NCBI GenBank assembly: GCA_019614645.1
Contig: JABWDB010000015.1
Span: 3,828,501 to 3,892,500 of the forward strand
Source of the DNA: Stratiolaelaps scimitus
Lineage: Eukaryota > Arthropoda > Arachnida > Mesostigmata > Laelapidae
Direction: 5' to 3'
Length of the DNA stretch: 64,000 nucleotides
Shown: in pieces, positions 1 to 11,858 of the stretch
How positions within the stretch are numbered: position 1 is the first letter of the stretch
Layout: each line of letters begins with the position of its first letter
The notes under the pieces: generated by a model
What the model was told of the DNA's origin: nothing
The model's database searches: none
What the model saw: only the letters and a program-made list of their open reading frames with translations
Position numbers and translations under genes: made by a program

Positions 1-254
1 CCCAAACTATCAGTGATTGTGGAGCCTTCGCAGACTTCCAGCGGCCCTCCGCACGGCGTGTACGACTATTATGGGTTAGCCGGGGGGGGTGGGGGAGGAA
101 CCCCCGTTCTGCAGGGACCCCCGCAGCTCGGCGTTGAACCTCTGGGTGCAACAACCGGCTCGCCGGCTGACCCCGGCCAAACTGCTGCGCAACAAGCGGC
201 GACCCCTGGACAATCGACGAATCGCACGCCTGTCCAATCTTCAGGACTGACAAG
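1..254 (+). CDS. Pdp1: Upstream coding exon of the PAR bZIP gene (partial, enters from left edge)
   Basis: The reading frame is open from base 1 and encodes low-complexity Gly-, Pro-, Gln- and Thr-rich sequence, including a run of six glycines, as in transactivation regions. The exon ends at a GT donor (CAAG|GTACGG) in phase 2. This matches the acceptor at 2174, which needs one base to complete the codon. Assignment to the bZIP gene rests on strand, phase and position, not on a recognised domain. It could instead belong to a separate upstream gene. Confidence 0.6.
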
Positions 255-642
255 GTACGGTAGCGTAACGGCGATGTGCTCGCGATCACTCGCGATTGAA
301 ATCGAGCCTCAGTCTGCAGGTCAAGTATTGCAGCTCCACTCTGCATAGCCTATGAAGTGAGCTGAGCTGATTAGCGGTAGATAACAAATTGATGAAGAAA
401 GAATATACCTGTGAGCTTTGGTAGATACGTGAGCACCGTATCGGTCATCGAAGTGAGAGACACTGCCCGAAGGGTCATCTAAAATGTCCAAACAGCCCAT
501 TCCTTGATATGATATGCCACACAAATTGCTGAAATGAGGTTTTTTTGCCAGATAATCACTAAGCTTTGCAACAGAGACAGTTAACTCATGAACAGGGCAG
601 ATAGTTTCGTTTATTGGAAGAACCGCTTCGTAGGTGCAGCAT

Positions 643-673
<31 letters not shown>

Positions 674-3600
674 GCATCGATGAAAATTTTTACCGAGAAA
701 AACTGAGGAATTTTTCAACTTTGGATGCAAAAGTGTAAAACGAACTACTCCTTTCATTAAGTTCTACAATAGCTTAAGCATTGTAAAATTGCAGCTCCTT
801 TAATAAACCAATATACCTTTACCTTTGCTGTGTTCGGGTTCGTCCACGAGAATTACATAATGACGCATCATCGATGCATTACCACCAATGAGCCATCATG
901 AAAGGTCGAAGAGTAGCTATTATTCCGTTACTGTTATGATACAAGAAGGCACACCTGAGTTCAAGCAAAATCTACCCTCTAAATTATTTCTATACCCTCT
1001 CTGCAGCTGGGTAGAGCGTGTACCTTCTGGCCAATGCATATCTACAATATAGCGTTCTTGACATCTCTCGAGTCTTAAACATCGTACATCTAAGTGGCTC
1101 TGGTCGATTTTACACCCTGCATGATTCCCAACCCCGGGGTTGCGGCTATCTCGCATAACGTCTCGTACACACCTTTATCTATTCTACTCTAAAATTCATT
1201 CTACTACGTAATATGAACAAAAAAAAAGCCCGTAGAAAAATCCACCTTTGTAAACTTTGGCTGTTTTCAAATATCCGAATCTACAATATGAGTCACAGAG
1301 AAAAGTAGTTGCCAAGTTGCCTAACACGCGCACGATAAAGACTATTACGCTTGAACGTTGTCCAGCCGTGAGATAGGCGTGTACGTGATGTGTACGTGTA
1401 GAAACAACTTGTAGGCGTTTGAAACGCTCCCGAGGATTGACCGAATTTGCATTTCTATGAACATCTTGTACCTAATGCTTACTTTTCCAAATGAAGATAT
1501 CTGACTTGCAACGATACCCGCTTAAACACTACGAATCGCTCGCGTTTCTCATGCGATCGCTGGTTCGTCCAACAGTTGCGGGGTAATGAGATTATTTACC
1601 TTAACGTCTGGATATTTAGAGATATACATTTTGATCGAATGTCGGCAGAATTCCTATTTGCTCTCTGACTTCTCGCGTCCGATAAACCATACTTGTCAAT
1701 ATGAATGAGTAATACACGTACTTTTTCATAAGGTCTATAATTGGTATATAATTGACATACGTCTAATCGAAATAATGCTAATTGCTGGTCGACGATAGGA
1801 ACGTTCAGCTCGCTATGGACAAGAAAACTGCTCCCGTAATATTAATCGTCCTCATTATTTAGCCTAGCAAAAATGTCCTTTTTTGTTTTGTTTTGGTAAA
1901 AGTCTCGTTGTACAATATGCTAATGTATAGGAGTATCTGCGCAGACGAGTCGCTGAAAGCCGCGTGGAGATAACCGGAATGACGTCGGTTGCGTCGTAAC
2001 TGCGAAGCTGATAGGACATTGCTTGTTTACGCATCCCATTGCCTACGTCGGAACCCATGAAGTTAGATATGTAGATGGCATACCTCATTGTTTAGTGTTT
2101 CTGGCTAATGGAAATGTCGATTTAATTACGAACGAGGACGTTATGTAAACCATGGACTGTACGCGTATTTCAGTCGAAGTGGTGCGACGCTGTATGAAGA
2201 CATGAACAGTGGCTCTCCTCGACAGAGCACTCCGACCTTGTCTGCAGTATCAACTTCGACCTCGGTGGCATCCGGGAGCCATGGGTCCCTCATGGGCATC
2301 GGCTTAACGCACTGCGTTCATGGCGGAATTCCCATTGCCTCCAACTACCAGAACTCGGAGTCGACAGTCAGCGGATTCCGAACAATTGTCGAGCACCCGA
2401 TTGTCGGCTCAGAACCAAGTAAGGACGACTCTATACATTGTTCGGTGCGCTAGAGAATAAATAACAAATACTAAGCACTAATGACTTGCGGATTGAAGGA
2501 GCTTTTCGAAGAGCTTTCCTATGGTGAGGGGTCGGACGTGGGGGATCACGTTGCTCAGACTGGTTTTACTTAGGCTATCCTACCTTGACATTTCGCTTGA
2601 AATATCTTCATAAGGTGATTCGGGAGACGAGGAACGCCGACGAAATGGTGGCGCAGTCACATGGACGCCTGCGAAAAGCGTTATTACCTCGAGACTCGGT
2701 AGGTGCTCGTAGTTATGCTCTGACGTAATATTCGATCAAATCAATATCTGCACTTCCCCTAAGCCCATCCATGGCTAGCGAGTTATCTCTAATCTCTCAA
2801 GGTGTACTACTTCGCCTTGCAACCAGGTGGCCTGAATGCCGTGTGTGTCAGTGTAACTGTCATTAAGATTTTAACTAAGCCTCACACTGCAATAGTCGGC
2901 ATAACTGAATGATTACCTTATGAGGATCGAATAAAACTGACGTGTTGGCATTCCCGTACAATCCTTTTGGGGAGGCTACACACAATCGGCAAAGATGGGT
3001 ACCCACAAATTCGCCTCTCGACTCAGCCCCAATGAGGTGAGGTGGGGGATTAAGTGTTTCATAAGATATGAAAGAGGAGCCATGGCGTTCGGTGGAACAC
3101 GGCGACTAGGCCATTCTATAGGCGTCCGCAGGCTGATTACGTAACGAAATATGTCGCCGCTGCCCTTAACGACTCAGCAGCTGTAGAGCGGCCCGTGTTC
3201 GCCATGGACACCGATTTCTCCATTCGTCATCGCGCCATCCATTGCTAATCATAGCTCGAGCCACTCGTCGAGGGCATTGACCAACTCTGTCGTGACCCGA
3301 AGATTTCCCGGCAGTGTTCTTTTGCGGAAGCGATTGCTGGTCTGCAATTGACATGACAAGATTGGCTAGCGCCGGACTGATCCGTTCACAGGCCGTTGAA
3401 GCTATATCGCTTATGAAACAGCCGGCGAAGATTTTCAATGAACGATTGATGTGTGTGAACTGCTGAAGAGAAATATGGTGCCGACTCCTTCGGCGAGGAA
3501 CCAGCTACGGTTCCGAGCTGGTTGACTGATTGGAGACCGATTCTGGGTTAGCGAAATGTACAATGTTGAACTACATGACAGATGCCCGCGCGCCAGACGG

Positions 3601-4269
3601 TCGTGAGGGTTAGTCTAACAACAACGTCCTGACAAGAATAATCTCGTCCGTTTTTGCCTCTTGTTGTAACCCATAGACACGTCGGATCAAGAACTGATCA
3701 GAAAACTTCGATGGAAATAATATCTCGTCTAATGAATTACATTTTTTGAAACGGAACAGGAAATTTCTTCTTCAAACGATCTCTTTTGCTAATTGTTCTG
3801 CTTTCGTAAATCTCGAACAACAAATAACTATTATTGGTATGTTTCACATAATTTCTACGGTTGTCGAGATAGTCTTTGATTTGTGCAAGTCAAAGGATAG
3901 GCGATTTGTGCAAGTCACGTTACATCTCTAGGAATAAGAAAACCTGTAATTTCTACATAGAATCCAAGCAATCTCCAGCAATCAAAATGGGACGAGACGC
4001 CCAGATAAAGCTGTACAAGCCCGGAGATAAATCAGACTAGCACCCCGCTTAAAGCTGGCGAAAACTCATTCCTGCTAATTTCTCTAATTTTTATTAACTA
4101 CAAGTGGGAAACTTAATACTATATATTGAGGAAAACAATAAATGGAAGCTTGGCATCGTCTTACTGTCGTATCCGCTTGAATGCGTTTGGTAGACATTGG
4201 TTCGGATGGAGGGGCGTCAATTTTAAAACAGTTCGATACACAGATATTGTAACGTATACGACGTTTGTT

Positions 4270-4368
<99 letters not shown>

Positions 4369-7300
4369 CGCAGTTTTGTCGAGATTCTCCCAAATCCCAC
4401 CGAAACACACCCTCGATGCATGCCATACAATATCATCAATATATGGCCTCTACCCGACTCCTTGGCTGAAGGCAACATTAAATCGTGGCAATATCATACA
4501 TCTGACTCATACGTTCGCACACATCGCGCAGTCGCGGAACGCTCGCGAGCAGCCACGGCCATCTCCACAGTGGGCGTTGGTGACGAACTCAACTCGCAGC
4601 TATCGTCCTCAGATAAACGAGACACCACAAGCAGCAGCAGTAGCAGCGAGTTTCCCAGTCCAGTGAGCTGTATGGCGGTCCTACACCATCACAGTACAGC
4701 GTGTGCTGGTGAAGGCGGCGGCGGCGGTGGTGGAGCAGGAGGTGACCACCATAATCTAGGAGTGCCGCTTGCACACCATGATATTGTCCATCTGCCGCAG
4801 CAGCAGCATCACGGCAATGTTATCAATGCTGCAACCCACAACGGTATGGTACAACCCGATGAGGGCAACGTCACGCGGAAGCGTTCAAACGTATTTAGCC
4901 CAAAGCTAACATCTTTGTTTTTTGTTGTTACAATGAGAGTTTTCCTTCCTCGAGAAGTGGAACAACGCTTCTTATGTGGTAATCTATCCTCGACGTGGTA
5001 TAGCCACCTGTTGATTCTATTGCATTCCCGCTAGCGTTGTGCTGTTCTTGTATTTATGATATACCGAGATGCATATTATCTAATGGCGATTCATGTTCTC
5101 GCTTGAGTTCATAGGTTTAGTTGATTCCTTTGACAGATGATTGGTTATACTTTCGATTTGTATGTGCCCAATGGAGCTGAGGCCTGTCAGATAGGGGAAC
5201 AGCTGAGGGTCAGCTCGAAAAAACAGTTAATGGCGATTCATAACAAGTTAGACAATGGCGGTTGGCTACTGGCGTAGCCACTCCAAGGTCAATCTGGATA
5301 GGATTTCGTTTGTACGTAGTCTGCCCACTCATTCGTCTCCTCGTATCACAGGTCATGTCGCCTGGGAACGTAACCTGAACGACATCAAGCTCGAGTACAT
5401 GGATCTCGACGAATTTCTGCAGGAGGGTGGTGGCCGCTGCCTTCGACAACCGCAGATATCAGCTGCAGGGGCACACATACAGCAGCAGCGCCAACAGCAG
5501 CAGATCATAGCATACGGACAGCAGAGGCCAAACCACGAGGATCTGGGCGGTCCGGCCCCCCATCGTTCAACATTACCGCGAACGCGCAGTGAGCAGAACA
5601 TGTACTCAGGTCGGGTCGTGATTAGGGACATTATACTTATCTGGTATAATCACTTCCAGTAGGTTTGCTCATGCTCATTGTTGTATAAAGCATCTAACGA
5701 GAAATAGAGTAATTAGCCATACATATTAAATTATATGCATGTATTCATCAATCAACGCGGCGAAGTCGCTGCGGCTTTTCTTCGTCACCGACAAACTACG
5801 GGGGAACATAATGTATATTAATGGCAGGATTCATCCAGAATTTGTGGCGAAGACCATCCTCACTGAGCATGGAATCACATGCAAATGCTACATTCTGCGC
5901 ATGCTGACGAATCGGCAGGGAATTCGTTATGCGGCCAATATTTTCATGGGTACACACTTGTAACATTCTACGATATTTGCCATGTTGCAGGGTACGGTAA
6001 CATTCAGTCGTTGGCAGAACAGTTTGCCAAAGAGGTGAAGCCAGCTTCGGACGCTGCTGCAGCCTCCCTTGTGAACGTCGAGTGTACCTTCACTCGAAAC
6101 GACCTAGCTCTCGCTACAATACCTGGTAGGTTCGCGCGATAGGCGCCGCACATTGCGGGGGACAGGCGTTTTTGTTCCTGTCGGTCTTTTTTTTTATCAA
6201 CATTAACAACTACAGTTTACGAAAGCCTAAGCAGGCAATGTGACTCTTCGCCATTTCATCGAGCTCAAGAAGATACAATACGATTATTTTTTGGAAAATT
6301 ACACAGCTCCGGATAAAGTTGACCAGTTCGTCCACGGTCACTCTGCCGTGTGGCATGTCCGAGACGACTTGGATCCAACCTCCTTCTGCTGGACTCTACC
6401 ATAGACAACTGAAACTTCACTACGAACCTCTCTCGTTACTGTCCGCTATTACCAATCACCTTCGCTAGATCGCAGCAAATACATTTTCGATATTCGTCGA
6501 AAATGTCAAATATATTTACATGCGCCATTGTTCACAATTATAATAGTTTATTTTAATGTGCGTTAGTCCATTTTCGAGACGCTAGGCCATTCAGTGAACG
6601 TTGCTCAATGTTCGTACTCAATGTCCTATAAAAATAATCTCCGAAACCCATTTGATAGCATACGCCAGTGATATCTTGCTCATGCATTTCGCCGTAGAAT
6701 TGTCCCTATACATGTTTGTTGTTTGTTTCATTGCCAATGACGTAACCTACCTGTCTCTCCGCCGAACGCTATTCGTAGGGCAAGATGACTTCGACCCTTC
6801 GAATCACTCATTTTCCGAGGATGAATTGAAACCGCAACCAATCATCAAAAAGTCTCGGAAACAGTTTGTGCCTCCGGAACTCAAGGACGAGAAGTATTGG
6901 GCCAGACGACAGAAAAATAACATTGCCGCAAAGAGGTTCGTATCATGAGCGGGGTGGGGGAGGGGCATTTATGCGCCATTATGCCACTACAGGTTATTAC
7001 GCACGATGTCTTCTTATCGAGATAGAGTAGTGGCTTCAGTGGCACGTTCCCAGTGGTTGATTCGGATTTATATTCGGGAAGGCAACAGGAGTACTTGTAG
7101 AATACGCTCAGCTCCTTCAGACGGGGAATTGTAGCCCCTTTTTTAAGCCAAATGTATGCCGACATGCAACCCATAGAATTACGAGTCTTGATCAACGATG
7201 TTGGTCAAGCTGAGAAACTTTGCTCAGTCGAGTCAGCCCGGGATCCTTTGGGCTGAACGATGATCGACAGGCTCAAAACCCCATTATGCAATTTAACAGC

Positions 7301-7625
7301 GTAGACCAAATCCACAGCGTGAACAAGCGCTTAGATTAAGTCTAACCGTAAAAAAAAAGATTGGATTGATTAAATTTAAAGCTAGCAGGTTACTTGAACT
7401 GGACTTTAATCCCTTAATAGTCGACAGAAGAAGAAGAACAGAACAATAGAACTTTGTCTCCGTTCAAATTTCAGATCTCGTGAAGTTCGACGAGTTAAGG
7501 AAAACCAGATTGTCCTTCGTGCGTCATTCCTTGAAAAGGAAAACCTCGCCCTTCGCGAAGAAGTCCATAAGCTTCTTCAGGAGAACAAAATGTTATCACA
7601 ACGTCTTCATAAGTACGAGAATTAG
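1..7625 (+). CDS. Pdp1: PAR-domain bZIP transcription factor (Pdp1/HLF/TEF type), multi-exon, 5' end outside window
   Basis: This is the whole-gene entry; exons are listed separately. The product should be a nuclear DNA-binding dimer of the PAR bZIP class, whose members act in circadian output, growth and metabolic regulation. The C-terminal exons encode the proline/acid-rich block ([18 protein letters not shown]), a basic region with the N-x3-A-A-x-R signature (NNIAAKR followed by [11 protein letters not shown]), and a leucine zipper ending at the stop in 7623-7625. All junctions are GT-AG and their phases agree. The long form joins 1-254, 2174-2418, 5352-5588, 5991-6125, 6779-6935 and 7475-7625, giving at least 392 aa with the start upstream of the window. 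A second form could begin at the ATG at 4672 and join the same 5352 exon, giving 283 aa. Alternative promoters are common in Pdp1 genes. The family call is secure; the exact ortholog name and isoform set are inferred. Confidence 0.88.
643..670. repeat. (AT)n microsatellite
   Basis: Uninterrupted TA dinucleotides for 28 bases inside the first visible intron of the bZIP gene. Confidence 0.95.
765..830 (+). mobile_element. 3' end of SINE family S1
   Basis: Contains the shared tail pattern: CTTAAGCATTGTAAAATTGC, then AGCTCC, then TTTAATAAACCAATA. The same tail recurs near 18.5, 22.0, 26.4, 35.1, 41.95, 52.2, 53.2 and 62.85 kb. The tRNA-like head is missing, so this is a 5'-truncated copy. Confidence 0.65.
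2174..2418 (+). CDS. Pdp1: Coding exon of the PAR bZIP gene, long form
   Basis: Bounded by a good acceptor (GTATTTCAG at 2165-2173) and a GTAAGG donor at 2419. The frame enters needing one base and leaves in phase 1, which fits both the exon at 1-254 and the exon at 5352. It encodes Ser/Thr/Gly-rich, probably disordered sequence ([12 protein letters not shown] and similar) with no named domain. The coding call rests on two good splice sites and phase agreement. Confidence 0.65.
4273..4367. repeat. Long (AT)n microsatellite, about 95 bp
   Basis: Uninterrupted AT repeat in an intron of the bZIP gene. It opens reading frames of Tyr-Ile repeats on both strands; these are artefacts. The AT/TA symmetry lets it extrude as a cruciform, and it is likely length-polymorphic. 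Confidence 0.97.
4672..4843 (+). CDS. Pdp1: Alternative first coding exon of the PAR bZIP gene
   Basis: Begins MAVLHHHST, followed by a glycine run, histidine clusters and a short polyglutamine stretch (LPQQQHH). A donor at 4844 (AACG|GTATGG) leaves phase 1, exactly what the acceptor of the exon at 5352 needs, so this can serve as an isoform-specific N-terminus. The frame stays open upstream of the ATG to at least 4420, so the true start could be further 5'. A second possible donor at 4891 is in the wrong phase and is disfavoured. Confidence 0.55.
5163..5222 (+). mobile_element. Repeat R3, poly-A-ended retroelement 3' fragment
   Basis: The sequence AGGCCTGTCAGATAGGGGAA followed by CAGCTGAGGGTCAGCTC and an A-rich end also occurs in inverse orientation at 22376-22432, where it ends in a run of about 20 A (read on the minus strand). 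Related sequence lies in the introns of the secreted-protein family near 27.9, 35.0, 40.9 and 45.0 kb. The poly-A end suggests retrotransposition. Confidence 0.55.
5352..5588 (+). CDS. Pdp1: PAR bZIP gene, shared exon with conserved [15 protein letters not shown] block
   Basis: Encodes [20 protein letters not shown] followed by FLQEGG. This matches the conserved activation segment found in Pdp1/HLF/TEF proteins N-terminal to the PAR domain. A Gln-rich stretch follows. The acceptor is CACAG|GTCATG. The donor chosen is CGCA|GTGAGC at 5589 (phase 1). A weaker donor at 5610 would add seven residues in the same phase. Confidence 0.85.
5991..6125 (+). CDS. Pdp1: PAR bZIP gene, internal exon
   Basis: The acceptor GTTGCAG|GG and donor CCTG|GTAGG enclose 45 codons in phase 1/1. 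The encoded segment ([19 protein letters not shown] and on) links the N-terminal activation block to the acidic PAR region. No named domain of its own; conserved phase supports it. Confidence 0.75.
6779..6935 (+). CDS. Pdp1: PAR bZIP gene, PAR domain and start of the basic region
   Basis: Encodes an acidic stretch ([19 protein letters not shown]), then the PAR core ([18 protein letters not shown]) and the first half of the basic region ([12 protein letters not shown]). The acceptor is TCGTAG|GG and the donor AAGAG|GTTCG. The intron falls inside the basic region at R-S, a typical position for this family. The exon leaves in phase 2. Confidence 0.92.
7475..7625 (+). CDS. Pdp1: PAR bZIP gene, last coding exon with basic region and leucine zipper
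   Basis: Acceptor CAAATTTCAG|A. Encodes [20 protein letters not shown] and then heptad-spaced hydrophobics ending [12 protein letters not shown], with TAG at 7623-7625. The zipper is of normal length and ends as in Pdp1-like proteins. The 3' UTR probably extends downstream; I cannot place its end. Confidence 0.93.
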
Positions 7626-9639
7626 GTGTGATTAATCCCCGCTCATTCGATCCGAACGACAGTCGATAGCGTGCTGCCAGCACGACTCCGACAAGCAAAT
7701 TGGTAGCACCACTCAATAGTTTCTGTGTTGAGGTGTGACGTTCGTTTTGCGTTACGCCATCAAGGTGGAAGAATTCTCCGGTTATTAGCTCACCACCCTG
7801 TAACAGTTCGTGTGATCTACAATGAGCCTTGTACTTACCTGGTACAGATCTCTGTTCTCGCACAACTATTGCAGCATTGCCTACCGTATTCGACTACGTT
7901 GCAGTGTACGTAAAATCGAGAAACGTCGATAGACGAACGATATGACGAAACAAACAGAACGCTGTATCAAATATCCCCAATTGTGGACCGGTCACGGAAC
8001 GACAACCAAGAAGAAGAAAAATCAAACATCGGCCAAACAAACGATTGAATTCGAATGATACGAGGGATATCTCTGTGGTCATTCCACCAGACCCGCTTCG
8101 TGCGAGCTCGCGAGATGCATAGATCATGTTGCTGGCGAAGAAAACGGCGTTTGTGTGCACGTTCAATAATACGCCAGCATCTAACATCTATGGTCAGCGA
8201 TGTTCAGCGAAGGACGTCTGATCAACCGGAAAAACCAATGTGACCACTCTTCAGACACGAATCTATGGCGCTTTGGCGTACGTATCTCGTTCCAGCTGCG
8301 CAGGCACAGGTTTCCAGAGAGGTGTTCGTGGAGCGGTCCGGCGTGGGCGATGAGCGCGACAATTCGACTCTCAGAAGTATTCCCACACCAGTGAACGTTT
8401 AACCGGCACGTTCGTTTTTTTTTTCGCATAATACGCCGGACTCACTCACGCTCGGGATTACCGCAAGCTAAATAGCTGATTGTCGAAGCTGAATACGATG
8501 GAGGGTTCGTTAGGAACATATTTCTTCTCTTGGGTTAGTTTATTCTGCTTAATACGGTGTCGGGAAAAAACGGTGCCATTCGGGTTTTGAAATGTCGTCT
8601 ACGAACACACCACGTACGCATATGTTCTATGTAGGAAGCGCGCGTTTCATAACGTAGTTAAGTGGCATCTGATTGAATGAATCTGGTGAGGTGAAATCCA
8701 TTCGGTGCATGTTCACGGCCCCTTCTATAACGTTGTATTTATGAGCAATGCATTTCGTCCCCTCTACTGTGATTCATATATATATATATTCCAAATCTAA
8801 ATTTTTAATTCCAAACCAACTTCTGGACGCCATGCACTGGAAGGGTTACCTAAACCTTTCTTAATATCTATATGTCTCCTATGTATTTCATATACGAATT
8901 GTATCACTTGTGCAACTGGTATATTACCATCCGCCATCCTACGTTAACGGGCAATTTTTTAACGAATATATTCCTCGTGGTAGACACCAAAACAGCCGTA
9001 AGGACATATTGCAGCACCCTCTCTATCTCTCGTTATGTCCTTGCCTATTACGACTCTGGCGGGCTGTTCCTATTCGATGAATGGTATATAATGGAATCGA
9101 GTCGCGCGACTATTTTTTATTCTCCTCCCACCAAAAATAGGCTTGTCTATGACCGAATGATAACGCACTGGATCAAACAGGGTACATATATACATCAAAA
9201 TACTTGCATTGGCACACAGTGTGTAAATGTTCAAAAGAGATCTACTCAAATTTAGATACCACAGGAAGCAAGTATTTATAGCAAGAGCTCAGTGTGTCCA
9301 TAATAATAATAATAATGATAACAATAATAATAATTATTATTATTTTATATGACAAAACCACAAAGGTAAGTCGTCGTGCTGTATTTACGGACGCCGTACG
9401 TAGTAATGTGATATCACGTCGTCTTCAAACATCACACACAGCTGTATCAAGAAAAATAGAGCTCAAACAGGAATGAAGGACACGTAATGGCTAACACGAT
9501 GGCAAATCACAAACAACAAAATAAATTGCTGTGTTCGAAAAGGATGTCGAATGTTCATTACTTCAGCTGTCGTTTTCTCGTTTTAATTTTTATGAACAAT
9601 ATATATATATATATATATATATATTATGCCATCGTCTAC

Positions 9640-9709
9640 CTCAGGGCCATGACAGCCTCGGCCTGACACCCTGTCCCCAACTAATTCCCTAATTATTGCA
9701 TGTTTAAAG

Positions 9710-9715
<6 letters not shown>
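9640..9715 (+). mobile_element. 3' end fragment of the endonuclease-type LINE (family L1)
   Basis: The segment from ATGACAGCCTCGGCCTGACA to the CTAATTATTGCATGTTTAA tail matches the 3' end of the copy ending near 36.99 kb. It is directly followed by an (AT)n tract. A second, more diverged 3' end lies at about 10085-10172. Confidence 0.6.

Positions 9716-9748
<33 letters not shown>
9711..9748. repeat. (AT)n microsatellite
   Basis: Thirty-eight bases of TA repeat abutting the 3' end of a LINE fragment. The element's A/T-rich tail may have seeded the repeat. Confidence 0.95.
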
Positions 9749-9749
<1 letters not shown>

Positions 9750-10084
9750 CTAACATCCATGATCGTGATGAACCTGCAAAAGGTCGCCTACAGAGACAAC
9801 ACCGGAGAGAGAGAGAATTCGAATTAAGAAGTGTTTTGAGACGACATCCTACTGAAGCATTCATGGGTAAGGGAGGTCTTACATTAATAAGCGAATATAC
9901 ACATAAACTTCAATGACGGTTTAGTGATGAGGGTCCTAGACCTTTGAACAGGCGGGATGTGCAGCTTGGGATCAAATCCTGCCGGAGGCGGAGAATCCTT
10001 GGAGTTCTTTATCTGAATCGGTTTATATCTGTAGATCCCTGCCAGTCCTTAATGCAGCTTGCATCAAGAATTGTCGGTCCGTAT

Positions 10085-10172
10085 TTCCCACCAACTGGCT
10101 ATTCTTGGCCTGACACCCGGTCCCCACCTGCGTCACTAATTATTGTATTCATTATTGCATACAATAAAAGTT
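10085..10172 (+). mobile_element. Second 3' end fragment of LINE family L1
   Basis: Contains GGCCTGACACCCGGTCCCCA and a CTAATTATTG-type tail with AATAAAAG, like the fragment at 9640. Only the last about 90 bases are present. Confidence 0.5.
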
Positions 10173-11858
10173 AATATAGATATAAATATTCGCGATTTTA
10201 TAACCAAGATGACGAACCAAGCTCCAAACCCCGCGGATGCCGTATATTGATTTGAGATTTGTTAAAACCACAAGGTTCGAATGGTTATTTTTATTGACTA
10301 TATTATTTACTTATTTATCTATTAGACCGACGCTGATAAATAAAACCAATTCTATAGGTCCTGCACTCATTCGCAGTATAATTAATGGTACTTAAATACT
10401 TGAAATGTTATAGCTACAGATTACCCTTGCATATGCTTTTTACAACAAAGAATAAGTAACATGATTTATAAGGCTTCATATTAATTCAACATACGTACAT
10501 ATATAAATATATATATATATGTGTTGCGCGTATATACAGACCGACATTACTCAGCACTATTTTACAACGGTTAGGTGCCTCTCTCGTACCGTTGGCTACG
10601 CTGGACTTAATAATCAATTAATAACCTTTCCAAATCTCAAGGTCTTGATTCGAGATTGACGACGACAATTATCATAAGATCGGTAATTAAATGAAGGAAT
10701 CGTAATAACATAGGCGAGTAATATACATATCGCAGATACCATTGCGAGCGGCAAATATATTTCAACAGAATATGTAGTTGTAACAAATCACTCAAAAACA
10801 ATAAAAAAAACACCAGAGATCCTGACGTGACACGAGTGAACGAAGGTCCAGCACCTGATACCCACAAAAAAAGCTCGGGTCAAGCCTCTTAAATAGCAGG
10901 CAACGACGAGATAAGGAATGATAGCGCATATATAATACATGACATGGGATCATTATTTCTATATTATATACCCAACGCAGCACACAAAGTAAATACCAGT
11001 GTTGGCCGTGATCAGCTCGGTAGGCCTGATGTGTCTCCGGGCGTACGCCCAATCACTCAATATAAGTAATTCCCTTTTCTGAAGCAGTAACAATCCTCAA
11101 ATCGGTTGGGCTGTTCAAATCGCAGGTAAAATACTAGCCAATTTCGCAATACAGGCCTCAATCACATTTTGTTCAAGCTGGCAGTGCGGAGACAGAATTC
11201 GTCATCCAGAGACCGAATGTAGTCACAACGATGCAATACGCCTCATTTGTCGTCACCCAGCGAAGTCCACCTCGGGAAAGTATTGCAAAGTATAAGCTGG
11301 CGGACTTGCCGGCAGTCCATTTTACAATGAACTGGCTCTGTTGTTCACTGCTTATCCAGCGAGTACGGTCTGAACATCGTTGTACATTAACGATATATCG
11401 TTTGGATTATTACTCGTGCTACGATTATCATTATTATAGAAAAATAGCCCTGCTTCTAATACTAACACGCAAGCGTACACACTACGACGTATCCACGAAT
11501 TGCTTTGTGGACATTCAGCAAACGTAACCCCGTTATACGCAATCGGATTTCTATCATTTTCCCACTCAGCGACAGCCTGCTCACAGGTGCAGAATAAATT
11601 GTACATCTTATGAATGTATGTGCTCATGTGACAATAATTGTTATCTACTCCACGACGCGATTCATTTGTCGCATTATGCCCTCCACATAACGTTCATTTG
11701 CCACATATTGCTCATTAGGAACAGAACAGATTCTTCCGAGCAGGCGATAACATGCTCCCTTACAGGTTCACCCGTTCTATGCAGAACTTACTCATTTGCC
11801 GACCCTGTCAACTAGTAGAATCATAGAACTCTGAGGCGGCAATGACTGCTACCGGGTT

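Larger units (their letters stand above)
255..2173 (+). other. Intron of the PAR bZIP gene
   Basis: No coding sequence is supported here. It holds an (AT)n tract at 643-670 and the 3' tail of a SINE at about 765-830. The rest is unremarkable AT-rich sequence. Confidence 0.5.
7626..11858. other. Spacer between the bZIP gene and WRAP53
   Basis: Contains the presumed 3' UTR of the bZIP gene, a (TAA)n-like tract at about 9300-9345, (AT)n tracts at 9599-9625 and 9711-9748, and two retrotransposon 3' ends. An ORF of 127 codons at 8872-9255 has no recognisable domain and sits in AT-rich sequence, so I do not call it a gene. Confidence 0.5.

Noticed and set aside
4084..4666. Several overlapping ORFs of Tyr-Ile repeats on both strands
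   Set aside because: They are produced by the 95-bp (AT)n tract, which is open in all frames; no splice or domain evidence.
8872..9255. ORF of 127 codons, plus strand
   Set aside because: No domain, no signal peptide, AT-rich codons and no splice context. It could be chance; I leave it uncalled.
9583..9864. Minus-strand ORF of 93 codons
   Set aside because: It spans two (AT)n tracts and a LINE 3' fragment; composition is repeat-driven.
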